This document shows, piece after piece, positions 36,065 through 47,310 of a stretch of 64,000 nucleotides of DNA. Below the pieces are notes generated by a model that made no database searches, was not told the DNA's origin, and was given only the letters and a program-made list of their open reading frames with translations. The stretch lies in assembly GCF_004664715.2 (NCBI RefSeq), contig NC_051074.1, forward strand, positions 21,740,058 to 21,804,057, in the 5' to 3' direction. Made by a program: the position numbers and the translations under genes. This stretch comes from Peromyscus leucopus. Its lineage: Eukaryota; Chordata; Mammalia; Rodentia; Cricetidae. Position 1 is the first letter of the stretch; every line of letters starts with the position of its first letter.

Positions 36065-36195
36065 AACTGTGGAGTGTGGTGGCACACCTTTAATCCCAGC
36101 ACTTGGAAGGCAGAGGTAGGTGATCTCTGAGTTCACAGCCAGCCAGGTCTACAGAGCAGCCAGAGCTATACAGAGAAACCCTGTCTCGAAAATCC

Positions 36196-36226
<31 letters not shown>

Positions 36227-36250
36227 GAAAGAAAGAAAGAAAGAAAAATT
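36065..36250 (+). repeat. B1 SINE with (GAAA)n tail
   Basis: GTGGCACACCTTTAATCCCA, TGTCTCGAAAATCC; tail AAAGAAAAGAAAAGAAAAG. AAAATTAACT is repeated at both ends. Confidence 0.9.
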
Positions 36251-36832
36251 AACTACTAATCAGCTAAAAGAAAACCTCAAACTTAAAAAATAATTCTTTT
36301 CAAAATCCCAACTGACTACCATCTCTCCACCCAACTTTAGAAGCTGTCAGTCCCCTTTCCCAATAACCTCTATGGGGAAAGGAGGGCGACAGGACGGAAT
36401 TATTTTTTGAAAGGGTCTGATGTATCTCAGGCTGGCCTAGAACTCACCATGTAGGTTAAAATATTTTGGTGGTGGTGGAGGATGTATTTATGTGTGCATA
36501 TACACACAGATGCATGTGTGGAATGTATGTATGGTGGCCACGGGTCAACATCTTCAACTGCTTTCCACCTTATTTTTTTGAGGCAGCATCTCTCACTGAA
36601 TCTGAAATCTGTCAATCTGGCTTGCTGGTAAGCCCCAGGGACTCTCCTCCTTCCTTCTGCTTCCCCAGTGGGAAAATTACAGGTGTGCCACAGCTCCCAA
36701 CCTTCACACCATTGCTGGGCAGGTCAACTACGGTCCTCGTGTTCACGCTTTAATGATAGCCGCATCTCTAACCCAACCTTGAACGGCTCCTCCTTCCTCT
36801 ACTTCCTGAGTGCTGAGAGTCTGGTTCATTTG

Positions 36833-36903
36833 ATGCTGGGGATAAAATCCACAGCTTCCAGCATGGTAGGCAAGCACTCTACTAACCCAGCTACATCTCC
36901 CAG
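36833..36903 (-). repeat. ID-type SINE
   Basis: TGCTGGGGATAAAATCCACA, GCAAGCACTCTACTAACCCA, GCTACATCTCCCAGC. Confidence 0.7.
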
Positions 36904-37009
36904 CAACATTGTAATCTTGAAAAAATCATCTTCTTTTCCAGTTTACTCCTCTTGTTTCCATATGAAGTTCAGACATTATTTTTTCCTGGATATTAAAAAA
37001 CCAATACCA

Positions 37010-37195
37010 AAGCTGTGGGGTGGTGTCGCAGGATTTAATTCTAGTACTTGGGAGGCAGAGGCAGGCTGATCTCTGTACAAATTCAAGGCCAGCCTGGTCT
37101 AAAATAAGAATGAGTTCCAGGACAGCCAAAGCTACTCCGAGAAACCCTGTCCTGAAAATCAAAAGAGGAGGAAAGGAAAAAAAAAAAAAAAAAAA
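37010..37195 (+). repeat. B1 SINE
   Basis: TTGGGAGGCAGAGGCAGGCT, GCCAGCCTGGTCTAAAATAA, A-rich tail. Confidence 0.85.
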
Positions 37196-37681
37196 AAGAA
37201 CCAATGAACCAATAAATACCAGGACTACAAAACATTTTCAGCCACCGGGCTCTTTCACTATTGTTCTCTTAACTCCTCCTCAAACAGACCCCACAGACTT
37301 CATAGGATGCATACCCAGAGATTCTCACTGTTTGAACTCTGCTTAGCCCGTAAACTATGTTAACTTTAAAATACAAAAACTGTAAGAAATGAGAAAGGCT
37401 TCCAACCTTTATTTCTAATACTCCTTCTACAAATACACTTAACCTTCTGGTTTCTCTTCCAGAAAACTTGGCCAGTCTCCAAAACAGAACACCTAGTTGA
37501 ACAGTTAAGTGTGTCCTACCTAAGTCAAGCTTGTAGAGAGCATTAGATATTTGATGAGCGCATCTATCAAGCACAAAGAATTCTTAAGTAGTCAAGTATA
37601 AACTCCAGGAGAAGCTTTTCGTATTTTTATATATTTTTGCTTTTGACCCAAATGAAAGCTCTCTCAAAAGGTTCACAGTGG

Positions 37682-37800
37682 GCAGTCAAGATGGCTCAAA
37701 GTGTAAAGGTACCTGCCACTAAAAGAAGGGCCTGAGTGTGGGACCCACATAGCACAAGACAAGAACCAACTCCAGGAAGTTGTCTCTGACCTCCAAACCC
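37682..37800 (+). repeat. B3-type SINE
   Basis: GCAGTCAAGATGGCTCAAAG, TGTCTCTGACCTCCAAACCC. Confidence 0.78.
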
Positions 37801-38965
37801 ACACATCTAAACAAATGTATTAAAATACTAAATGTTATACTGAAATGTTCTTAAAGGGCGATATAACGTCTTCAACCTTACATCGGCGATTCTAACGAAT
37901 TTTGCTTTTAAACCACTTGGCACCAACAGATCATATATTGCCAGTTCTGAGTTAATCTCCAGGAAAGCCTTTGTGTAAAGATTGATGAAATTGAAAAAGA
38001 TCAGTAACCAAGATTTTTAACGGCCTCCTTAGGCATATGTTTTTAATGAATAGATGCCTTACTCGAATAGCTTGTCTTCCTTTATAATTGACTCAGACCA
38101 TTTCAAAATAAGAGGAAACACATGACCGAGACTGCAGGTTCATCTCAACCACAGAATTAGTGGTAATCCCAAATCCAGATCGCTGGATTTGCAACATACC
38201 TCACCCCAGTTCAAGGGGTGTCCAGCGGAAATTACAGTCCCTACAACCCACATTGCTTCAAATGCTTCCTACGTGCTCAACTAGTGCAATACTGTTCACT
38301 TCCATCCTCAACGATTCTCACTGTGATTATTAAAACAGCTGTCAGCTGGGTTTCGGTGACCTCTTTGTACAACCGTTTATTCAACGCTTTGGATCCTGAA
38401 GGATGCGTCATCCCACATTACTCTTCAAAATCAGATCTAAGATTCCAACGTGCTCTAAGGGTCTCTGAACATCATTCCAACCGGAACTGGCACAAACTGA
38501 GACCTGATAGCCCAGCGTCGCAAGGGCAGGTCGCACTGGCATTTAGGACAGAACCGGCTCGGCGAGCCGCAGGTCCTTCCGCTTTCACGCACCTCTCCCG
38601 GGACCACCGCGCCTCCTACGCCCCGGCCCGCACCGTGTCTCCGACATCCGCGCACGCAGCGCGCCTGGCACCGGGAGCGCGCGGCGGCAGGGCGCGCCCC
38701 CGCGATGCCGTCCGTCCCGGTGCGCTGGCGGCGCCCTCCCGGCCGCGCCATGTTCCGGTAAGCCGCGGCCGGGGCGCTCGCGCCAGCCGCCGCCCGAGCG
38801 TCGCCCAGCGGCAGCCCCACCTGCGCCGCGACCCGTCAGGATGCCGGGCGGGGCGGCCACCAACGGCCTGTCACGGGTCCGGTCGGCCGCGTCGCGGGCT
38901 GGGCCGGACCGGGCCGGGCGGCGCGTGGCGGCTGGGCGCGGCTGGCAGAGGCGCAACCCCCCTAC

Positions 38966-39200
38966 CTGACGTCCGGGGAGGAGACGGGGCACAGAACTGA
39001 GGGTCTCCTCCCTGGTGCCCGGGACAGACTCGAAACCGCGCCCTCCTTCCTCCCCTCTGGTCGCCACGCCCCCCTGGCCCGCACGGACCCGAGGCTCGGC
39101 GGGCGCAGAAGGCTTCAGCCCCTGAACGAGGGCCTCCGGGTGGCCGCCGCTGCCGGGGTCTCCGTCGCCGCTGCACCAGCCCCTAATGCCGCCGGGGCCA
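38966..39200 (-). other. Ankrd12: probable Ankrd12 noncoding first exon
   Basis: Within the CpG island a strong donor is seen on the minus strand: CGTCAG|GTAGGG with the cut after 38966. The sequence upstream is GC-rich, and a CCAAT box, GC boxes and E-boxes lie at 39.27-39.36 kb. The 5' end is a guess placed about 70 nt downstream of the CCAAT box. No ATG context here continues in frame into the ATG exon, which has its own stop (TGA) upstream of the start. Other donors in the island are possible. Confidence 0.4.
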
Positions 39201-39289
39201 GGCTTGAAAACATCTCCGGTCTTGGTCGGTCTCTCACCACAGCCTCCTTGCTCCCGGACAGCGTTCCCCGCGATTGGCTGCGGCGCGAG

Positions 39290-39314
39290 CACGTGACCCC
39301 GGCGGACACGTGAC
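39290..39314. promoter_or_regulatory. paired CACGTGAC E-boxes
   Basis: Two copies of the eight-base E-box CACGTGAC, start to start 17 bp apart, sit next to a CCAAT box in the Ankrd12 promoter. Sites of this type bind USF, MYC/MAX or TFE/MITF proteins. Spacing and position upstream of the inferred start site favour function; binding is inferred. Confidence 0.6.
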
Positions 39315-40377
39315 TCCGACAGGCACGGGACGGGCGGCGTGACCGCCGTGCCCCGCCCCCGACGCGCCCGGCCCTTTGGCTCTCCCCAAGAGCGGAGCGC
39401 ACGGCGGTGGCGGCGGCGGCGGCGGGTGGCGTCCGTGCGGAGCGAAGCGGTGCGGAACGGAGGGGGCCGGAAGTCCTGGGCCTCCCGGGCCAGCCGCGCC
39501 CGAGGAGCTGTGGGAGCCGGGTGGGAGTGGAACGCAACCCCCGCGCCGGCGCCGGCACCAGAGATGTGCAAAGGCGCGTTGGTGCCAGCGCTCGACGGAG
39601 GAAACGCACATATTTTTGCTGGGTTTGAGTTGGGACCGCAGACCCGCCGGAGACCGGGAGGGGTTTGCTGGCGGTGGGCGCCCCGGGCCGGCGGGAGGGC
39701 ACCTCGGCGGTGTGGGGCGGGTCCGCCTTGGCGTCCGAGCCGCAGTGCGCGCGGACAGAGCTGCTTCCCGGCCGGGCGCACCCAGTCCCTAAAGCACCGG
39801 AATGAGCACTGGTTGGTTGCAAAGAACGCGGCATTACGTCCGGTCCTAGCCACACGATCCCGTGACCCTTTTGAACAGAAACGTCAATAAATTGGTCCAC
39901 ATGTGACCCTTGTGTCTCATGGGGTGTGAGAGGAAATTTTACCATCTCGCTAGCTGCTTGTACTCAGACTTCCTCTGAAGGCTTTTATCTACAGCGGTTA
40001 GCCTGCAACCGTTGTGCCTTAACCACCCAAGTTACAACTCCACAGGAAACCATCCTCTCCCTCATCGTTAACTGTGGCCTCCTTCAGTATCCGTTAGTAC
40101 CTTAATGAGAAGTTTAAGACTGTCAGTGTAAGCTGAATATTCTGACATGACTTTTGGACTAACAGGGACATAAATCTGCATTTAAAAAATTAGGATTTTT
40201 CTCCCTTAGGTAACTCACCTATTTAAAAAAATTCAGTATGAACAGTATGTAGGAAAGCACTTGGCTATTGGAATGTAAAGTTTAACTTGAATACGAGTGA
40301 CAGCAAACAAAAAGTTGTTTTTAGATCAACAGGCTCTTGGGTTGAGGGAAATACTCTTATGAACCTCGTGGAGAAAT

Positions 40378-40470
40378 CTAGGTATGTGTGTACTGGAGAT
40401 GGAACCTAGGACCTTGGCCATGCCAAGCAAGCACTCTACAGTGGTATATGAAGAGCTCTATTTCCAAAAA
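40378..40470 (-). repeat. ID-type SINE
   Basis: TACTGGAGATGGAACCTAGG, GCCAAGCAAGCACTCTACAG. Confidence 0.65.
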
Positions 40471-40539
40471 CTTAACTTTTTAAAGACATAATTTAAACCC
40501 TCAATCATAATTACAACCAGTTAGTCTGTCTTTCTAGGC

Positions 40540-40910
40540 AGAGCTGGAGAGATGGCTTAGGAGTTAAGAGCACTTACTGTTATTTTGGAGTACCTGGGTT
40601 CAGTTGTCCCCAGCACCCTCATAACCATAAACCATATGCAACTTCAGTTCCAAGGTATCCAATGCCCTTTTCTGGCTCTGGTGAGTACCAGACACACAGG
40701 CAAAACTCTCATCCATGTAAGATAAAGCTCTTGGGTTTTTTTATTATTATTATTATTTGTTGTTCTTTTTAGACAGTCTCACTAAGTAGCTATCTAACAT
40801 GGACTTGGTGATATAGACCAGGCTGACCTCAAACTCAGATGCAACCTGCCTCTGCCTCCTGAGTGCCTATTACTCAGTGCCTATTACAGTGCCTGTAAGG
40901 CCACTGACTG
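40540..40910. repeat. forward B2 SINE and reverse B1 SINE
   Basis: B2 40540-40735 (GAGCTGGAGAGATGGCTTAG); B1 40765-40910 reverse (CCAGGCTGACCTCAAACTCA) with a short duplication of AGTGCCTATTAC. Confidence 0.82.
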
Positions 40911-41099
40911 GTAAATCCTGAAGCAATCTGATTATTCCATTAATTAAAGCATTTCTTTCTGAGTTTTCAAACATATTGTATATTACCTCCTTTCTGAACT
41001 GAATGTAATAGTTTTATCCATACAAACGTGCTGTCCACATTCACCCATCTTCAAAATGCGTCATACTAACCAACTCCATTAATTCTTGTATGCTTTCAG

Positions 41100-41640
41100 T
41101 GTTAAAAATATAGCCAGAGATGGTGAAACCCTGCCTCAAAACAACAACAGAAAATACACAGTTAAAGGCCAGGTGTGGTGGCAGGTGTACACCTTTGGTG
41201 CCAGCAGCACTCAGGAGACAGGGATGAGGCAGGTCTCTGAGTTCTAAGCCAGCCTGGTCTACACAGTGAGATCCTGCATCTAACTAACTAAAGAAAAGAT
41301 TATAGTCAAAGATTCACATCAAATTGTTTTAACTTTCCTTCTTACCAGCAATGCTTTTACTGTAATCATAAACTTGGGCGGCAGTGGGCTACATACAACC
41401 AGGGTAACAGAATGGGACCCTGCCTCAAAGAACACAGATAAACATAAATCAAATGCTTTTAGAGAAAACTCTCTTACTCCTATTACCAGTAGTGGGACCT
41501 TACCAGTTAGAAACACGGTAACAACTATATGCCTAATATTAAAATGTTTAAAGGAGTCTGGTCTACAAAGTGAGATCAGGACAGACACCAAAACTACACA
41601 GAGAAACCCTGTCTCAGGAAAAAAAAAAAAGTTTAAAGGA
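41100..41640 (+). repeat. B1 SINE and B1 3' fragments
   Basis: Fragments at 41115-41150, 41370-41430 and 41550-41632, and a longer copy at 41168-41300 (GGCCAGGTGTGGTGGCAGGT). Confidence 0.75.
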
Positions 41641-41966
41641 AACACTGACATAAGGCTTATTAAAAAAAAAAATGGTAACATAAAATTTGGCTGTGTCCAG
41701 AGATGGGAAAGAAAAATGTATTTGAAGTTTTACAGAACTTTGACTTCACAATAACCCAATACTGATAGACATGACCAGGCAGTTTAAAATGGGTGACCCT
41801 AGAGTAACTTGATTAAGTCATAATAACAACAGTCCTCACAGGTAGGCTAACATGGTGTTTCTGTTGTTTTGACATATACTTAACAGCTACAAGTTGCTAG
41901 ATTACTACCAAGACGTACAGGTGGGAATAAACCAATAGTCTAAAGCCTGTGTAAACAGGTCCATAG

Positions 41967-41972
41967 TTTATT
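41967..41972 (-). terminator. Ndufv2: Ndufv2 poly(A) signal
   Basis: Minus-strand AATAAA 34 nt after the Ndufv2 stop codon; cleavage is expected at about 41945-41955. A short 3' UTR of this kind is known for NDUFV2 in other mammals. The cleavage site itself is inferred. Confidence 0.85.
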
Positions 41973-42005
41973 TCTCCAGTGACATTGTTTACAGATGAGT
42001 ATAAG

Positions 42006-42122
<117 letters not shown>

Positions 42123-42173
42123 TTATTAGTGATTAACATTTACAAATTTTTCCTTAAAAAAAAAAAAAGAAAA

Positions 42174-42322
42174 CTGGCCAAGTATGCTACCACACACCTT
42201 TAATCCCAGAGCTCTGAGGCAGAGGCAGGCAGAGCTCTGTGAGTTTCAGGCTAACCTGGTCTATATAGTGAGTTCTAAGCCAGGCAGGGCTACATAGTAA
42301 AACCTACTCTCAATATAAAAAT
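42174..42322 (+). repeat. B1 SINE, Ndufv2 intron 7
   Basis: GGCCAAGTATGCTACCACAC, CCTTTAATCCCAGAGCTCTG; about 75 nt upstream of exon 8 on the transcript. Confidence 0.85.
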
Positions 42323-42591
42323 AAAAGGAATTTTTCAGCTTTATTGTAATCTTATGGTACTATCTGAGGTCTATTGCTGATTAAATGTCATTATGTGGCA
42401 TATGACTAATTAGAGAGACCAAACTATGTCATATAAGGAGAACCAAAGATTCCATGACATTCAATATGACAAAAAAGACAGGAAGAATACAAGAATGCTA
42501 TTTCAAGAAAAGTAATTATTTTTTGGAAGAGGTATTTAAACAATTCCACACTAAGGGAAAAAAAAACAATAATAAAGATTATCTTGTAGTG

Positions 42592-42735
42592 GGGTCGATG
42601 GCATGGCTCAGCAGGAAAAAGTGATCGCTGCAAATGGCGGGCAACCCAAGTTCAAAGCCTGGGACTTTTGTACAGGTGTAAGGAGAGAACCAATTCCACA
42701 GAGTTGTCCTCCGACCTCCACACATACATTATACA
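42592..42735 (+). repeat. B3-type SINE
   Basis: GCATGGCTCAGCAGGAAAAA, TGTCCTCCGACCTCCACACA. Confidence 0.75.
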
Positions 42736-42892
42736 GGAACATAACTATTTTTAAAGACTATTTTAAATTATCCTGTATTGACTGAAAGGGGAAACTGATC
42801 TCTTCCATATATTGAAGATTCTATTTCAGTATAAATGTTTTGGTAGAGCAAATAATTTTACAAGATTTTTTTCCATATATATATATGAAATG

Positions 42893-43192
42893 TATGTAAG
42901 CATGTTTGCACATGTATGTATGTGCACCTGAAGGCCCAAGGTCAATCTTAGGTGTCTACTTCTATTACTCTCTACCTGGAGCCAATGTCTCTGCTGAACT
43001 GTCAACTTGCTGTGGTAGCCAAGCTGGCTAGCCACCTTGCTCAGGAGATTCCCTGGCTCCTCTTCCCAACAGTGGAATTACAGCCCAGCCACCATGTCCA
43101 CTCAGCTTTTATATGTGTTCTAGGAATCTAACTCCCATGATTACGCTTACATGGAAAGAACTTTACCAACAATGAACAATCTCCCCAGCCTT
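42893..43192 (-). repeat. B4-like composite SINE
   Basis: B1-like part (TGCTCAGGAGATTCCCTGGC, GTGGAATTACAGCCCAGCCA) joined to an ID-like end (GAAAGAACTTTACCAACAAT, CTCCCCAGCC). Confidence 0.6.
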
Positions 43193-43223
43193 ATCTTATA
43201 GATTTTTTAAGGAAAAGTGTATC

Positions 43224-43372
43224 AGCCGGGTGGTGGTGGCGCATGCCTTTAATCCCAGCACTCGGGAGGCAGAGCCAGGCGGATCTCTGTGAGTTCGAGG
43301 CCAGCCTGGTCTACAGAGCAAGATTCAGGACAGGCACCAAAACTACACAGAGAAACCCTGTCTCAAAAAACC
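43224..43372 (+). repeat. young B1 SINE
   Basis: GCCGGGTGGTGGTGGCGCAT, CAGGACAGGCACCAAAACTA; its tail has expanded into the tract at 43376-43545. Confidence 0.93.
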
Positions 43373-43375
43373 AAA

Positions 43376-43545
43376 AGGGGGGGGAGGGAGGGAGGGAGGG
43401 AGGGAGGGAGGGAGGAGGGAGGGAGGAGAGAGAGGGGAGAAGAAGAAGGAAGAAGGAAGAAGAAGAAGAAGAAGAAGAAGAAGAAGAAGAAGAAGAAGAA
43501 GAAGAAGAAAAGAGGAAAAGAAAAGAGAAAAGAAAAGAAAAGAAA
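43376..43545. repeat. 170-bp pure purine tract: (GGGA)n to (GAA)n to (GAAAA)n
   Basis: All purines on the plus strand: GGGA repeats to about 43432, mixed GGA/GAA to 43456, then about 18 uninterrupted GAA units (43457-43509) and AAAAG repeats. It sits in Ndufv2 intron 7, so the transcript carries the UUC strand. Confidence 0.97.
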
Positions 43546-43682
43546 GTATCTTGCTCAGATGAAAGGTTTAGACAGGCAAACTACTTCTAGTCAGCTCCTA
43601 TGCACATGAGTGTAAAATTGAGCTTCTGATGACTCCAGTGTAAGCTATGCCATCAGAGTTTATTATAAAAGTAGGATTGTAC

Positions 43683-43759
43683 CTCGGCCCAGGCTTTGGA
43701 ACTTTCCCAGCTCTGAGTTCATCAATAATCACTTCAATATCCTTGGGTGTTAGATCCTC
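43683..43759 (-). CDS. Ndufv2: Ndufv2 exon 7
   Basis: A 77-nt exon of 25 codons plus two nucleotides: [20 protein letters not shown] then PKPGP and a split Arg. The acceptor is TTCTCTAG and the donor is GTACAA. It encodes the C-terminal helix of the 24-kDa domain. The donor side of intron 7 contains a long purine-rich tract on the plus strand (about 43376-43545), so the pre-mRNA carries a UUC-rich stretch starting about 140 nt past this exon. Confidence 0.97.
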
Positions 43760-44033
43760 CTAGAGAAAAATTGAAGCCACTAATGAATTACTGCTGTAAA
43801 AAAGTCTATAAAACCTTAAAATTAATTCATTTATTTACCAAGACAGCTAGAACTGAATAACTCCAATATATAATGCAATACCCACCAAGAGCTTTAGTGA
43901 AGAGTCACAACTAAGTTTATTTCAAGTGAAACCTCTGCATTTGAGTTCCGGCCTCACCACTCACCACCCTCTGCCTCTCTCAAGTTCCTCTACTGATATT
44001 TGAACTCATTTTTGCAGATCACTTAAGTGGTGG

Positions 44034-44362
44034 TTTGAATAAGAATAGCACCCCCTCCCCCACCTAGTGGAATGCTTAGTGATTAGGAGGTGTGGCCCTG
44101 CTGAAGGAAGTGTGTCACTGGGGGTGGGCTTTTCGGTTTCAAAAGCTCATGCCAAGCCCAGTGTCTCTCACTGCTTGCAGATCAGGATGTAGCTCTCAAC
44201 TACTTCTCCAGCACCACCTGCTGCCATGCTTCCTGTCAGGGTGATCATGGACTAAATCTCTGAAACCATAAGCAAGGTCCCAATTAAATGCTTTCTTCTT
44301 TATAAGAATTGCCTTGGTCATGATGTCTCTTCACAGCAATAAGAAGAGTGACTAAGACAATA
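44034..44362 (+). repeat. old rodent interspersed repeat, copy 2
   Basis: Same family and orientation as 7855-8205: TGGTTTGAATAAGAATAGCA at the start, GATTAGGAGGTGTGGCC and GTCACTGGGGGTGGGCTTT in the middle, GTCTCTTCACAGCAATAAGA near the end. Lies in Ndufv2 intron 6. Confidence 0.7.
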
Positions 44363-44999
44363 AAAAAACAAACTAGAAAAGTGCCAAAGTACAAGAGAAC
44401 AACTGCTAATCCTGGAAGAAACATTGTAGTACAAAGAATAATTATCATCAATAGTTGTAACCCATAAGCAGAGACCTGAATCAAAAGCTCTAACTACTAA
44501 CTGAAGAGACTCTCACTTAGACACCTCTGCCTATAGGCTACTCTATCAAGATTTATGCTTCATATCAAGCCCTGTCTAATTCCTATCTGAGGAATATGTA
44601 ACAGAGGCCAAACTTAACAAAAATTCTGCAAGGAAACACCAAACAAACTTGTCTCCAAGTTTTCAATACTCAGAAGAACAAGGGACAAGACCCCAGACCA
44701 GCACTAAAAAGGTCTTCATAACCACAAACCTAAGCACACAAAGTTAAGATCCAAAAAAGGCTGTACATTTGATACAAGGATAAACTAGAAAGTAATCTGT
44801 CCTGCAAAGAAAATTTCTGGTCTGGAAACTTTGGCATTGCAGAATGGATGAAGTAAATAAAAGGTGTAAAGAGATCAGCTTTGGAGGTACCATTAGTACC
44901 TCTAGGAGCAGGAGAGAAGTAAGGTAAATCCATTCTTGAAAATGCTATCTCAACTAAGACCTCAAAGAATCTCTATGAACTAATTTATAAGAAATAAGC

Positions 45000-45155
45000 T
45001 GGGAGGTGGTGGTGCATGCCTTTAATCCCAGCACTCAGGAGGCAGAGGCAGATGGACCTAAGTTGAGACCAGCCTGGTCTACGCAGAGAGATCCAGAACA
45101 GCCAGGGCTACATAGAGAAACCCTGCCTGGAAAAACAAAAGAAACAAACAAAAAA
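45000..45155 (+). repeat. B1 SINE
   Basis: TGGGAGGTGGTGGTGCATGC, CCAGCCTGGTCTACGCAGAG. Confidence 0.9.
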
Positions 45156-45335
45156 AAGAAATATAAACTAACAAAATACCATAATCGTAAACCATAATAT
45201 AATTAGGCAGCAAGTAATTTAAAAATGCAAACTAGAAAACTAAACATATTTGGATATTAAGAACACCTCCAGAAAACTTACAGGTCAGAGATAAAGGGAT
45301 AAACACAAAATTTATAAGGTATAAAGTAGTAGAGG

Positions 45336-45512
45336 TGGGCTGGAGAGATGACTCAGTGGTTAAGAGCACGAACTGCTCTTCCAGAGGACCTGGGTTCAAT
45401 TCCCAGCACCTACATGGCAGCTCACAACAGTCTATAACTTCAGTTCCAGGGAACCTGACATCCATGGCAAAACACCGATTGCACATAAAATAAAAAAATA
45501 AATTCTTAAAAA
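45336..45512 (+). repeat. B2 SINE
   Basis: GGGCTGGAGAGATGACTCAG, TTCAATTCCCAGCACCTACA, AAATAAAAAAATAAATTC tail. Confidence 0.9.
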
Positions 45513-45901
45513 AGGAATAGAGGTATGTCACACATTTCATCTACTTAAAAAAATGTAAGCAATATGACATTACTACAGATATAGACTGTACAGAAAAGGC
45601 TTTAAAACATTTATAAGAAGAATCCACACTAAATTTATGGTAGTAAATATCTGCAGAGAAAAAGAAGGTAACTCCAGTCTCCTATACTTTTATGTATAAT
45701 TTTTTTCTGCAAATAATGATATCAATAGACAATATTATCTAAGTAAATGCCCTAAAATGTTGCTATTACATTTTGGTTCTACTATATGTAAATGATTAGA
45801 TTCATCAAATTTATCATATCCTGGAGAAAAATGCAAAATGTTTAAAGATAATTCTTTTAAAACCTTCTAGATACTTATACAAAGGATACTATAGAACATT
45901 A

Positions 45902-46093
<192 letters not shown>

Positions 46094-46149
46094 TCAACAA
46101 TGTTATAGAGTTTATATATAAATATTGATGTGTATTAAATCTCTGTAAA

Positions 46150-46462
46150 AATGAAAAGAACAAAGCATAGTGGTGCACACATTTAAGTCAGCGCTTGGAG
46201 AGCAGAGATAGCACAAATTCAAGGACAGCCTGGACTATACACTGAGATCCTTTCTATATAATAGTATAACTCATTTCCCTCTTTTGTTTTTTGTTGCTTG
46301 TTTTAGGTTATTTGGGTTTTTAATTTTCTTTTGTTTTTTAATTTTTTGAGACAGGGTCTCACACAAAAGCCCAGGCTTGGCCTCTAACTAATGACAACCC
46401 ACCTACCTGTCTTAGGATCCAGAGTTCTGGGATTATAGGCAAACGCCACCGTGCCGAGCTTC
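46150..46462. repeat. degraded B1 pieces in both orientations
   Basis: Forward 46150-46255 (GTGGTGCACACATTTAAGTC) and reverse 46335-46462 (TTGAGACAGGGTCTCACACA). Confidence 0.65.
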
Positions 46463-46639
46463 AAGTTATTTCTTAAGTAGGCTTGTTCCTTTAAAATCAG
46501 TAAAAGCTGGGAGACCAGTGCTTACTTGGTTTTCATCCATGTTGTGATAAGACTGAACTACTCCCCACCACCTCGCTGCTTGTCTGCCGTGGGGCTGACC
46601 TCCATGCCTACCTCAAACATCATGGCTCGCTCTCTTTTC

Positions 46640-46735
46640 TCTCTCACTCCTACAGGCAGCTGGAGATATTTACAGCTTGCCTGCTTGGGGTTTTCTTTTA
46701 AACTAATAGAACTGTTCTCAGGCTTCAAAACAAAT
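46640..46735 (+). repeat. unnamed dispersed repeat, copy 2
   Basis: TTTACAGCTTGCCTGCTTGG, TTCTTTTAAACTAATAGAAC and CTCAGGCTT parallel the copy near 7.6 kb. Confidence 0.45.
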
Positions 46736-46749
46736 AAGCAAGTAAATAG

Positions 46750-46910
46750 GGGCTGGAGAGACTGCTAAGTGGTTAGAGCATTGGCTGCTCCTGAAGAGGA
46801 CCTGGGTTCAGTTCCTAGCACCTACACATGGCTCATGGCCTGTAAGTCCAGCTTCAGGCCTCTGGCCACTGTGGGTATGGCACAAGCACATAATTAAACA
46901 AAGAAACAAA
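46750..46910 (+). repeat. B2/B3-type SINE
   Basis: GGGCTGGAGAGACTGCTAAG, GTTCAGTTCCTAGCACCTAC. A further short B2 5' piece lies at 46993-47035. Confidence 0.82.
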
Positions 46911-47153
46911 GTCATTTAAAAAGTAAATAATTGGACTGCTACTAACACAGTTACACCATTGTATTGGCAAAGATTCAGAAAACTGAAGATTAGGGCTGGA
47001 GAGATGGCTCAGCCGTTAAAGGGTAGGCTCACAACCAGAAAACTAAAGGCCAAAGATTATTAAGAAGGTAATAATGAGTACTCATACACTCAAGGGAAGA
47101 AATTGGCAAAATATGGCAAGCATGACTCAGCAATTTTTCTTACAAACAATCTT

Positions 47154-47310
47154 TTTTTTTTTTGTTTTTCGAGACAGGGTTTCTCTGTGTAGCTTTGCGC
47201 CTTTCCTGGAGCTCACTTGGTAGCCCAGGCTGGCCTCGAACTCACAGAGATCCGCCTGCCTCTGCCTCCCAAGTGCTGGGATTAAAGGTGTGCGCCACCA
47301 CCGCCCGGCT
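47154..47310 (-). repeat. young B1 SINE with target duplication
   Basis: TTTTTCGAGACAGGGTTTCT, TTTGCGCCTTTCCTGGAGCT; CTTACAAACAATCTT on both sides (about 47138 and 47310). Confidence 0.95.

Larger units (their letters stand above)
38500..39850. promoter_or_regulatory. CpG island, Ankrd12 promoter
   Basis: About 1.35 kb of GC-rich, CpG-dense DNA, the only such stretch in the window. Visible elements are a CCAAT box on the minus strand (ATTGG at 39273-39277), two CACGTGAC E-boxes (39290-39297 and 39307-39314), a GC box CCCCGCCCCC (39351-39360), a CGG run (about 39402-39425), an ETS site CCGGAAGT (39467-39474) and a weak YY1-like CCATGTT (about 38748). There is no clear TATA box. The layout fits a broad housekeeping promoter firing leftward; rightward transcription is possible but not shown. 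Confidence 0.85.
39851..41945. other. Ndufv2-Ankrd12 intergenic region
   Basis: About 2 kb between the CpG island and the Ndufv2 poly(A) site. It contains unique sequence at 39.9-40.37 kb, an ID-like piece, a B2, a reverse B1, and B1 and B1-tail fragments at 41.1-41.63 kb. No exon or other gene is recognised. Confidence 0.8.

Noticed and set aside
38218..39000. 260-codon plus-strand frame at the left edge of the CpG island
   Set aside because: Its first part comes from AT-rich unique sequence and the rest from the island; composition changes abruptly and the strand is opposite to the gene.
38585..39853. 422-codon minus-strand open frame and several others (up to 276 codons) in the CpG island
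   Set aside because: Long frames on both strands are expected from CpG-rich DNA with few stop codons. They overlap in several frames, are Arg/Ala/Gly/Pro-rich and match nothing I know.
43243..43609. Glu/Lys-rich open frames of about 110 codons
   Set aside because: They translate a B1 SINE and the GGGA/GAA purine tract.
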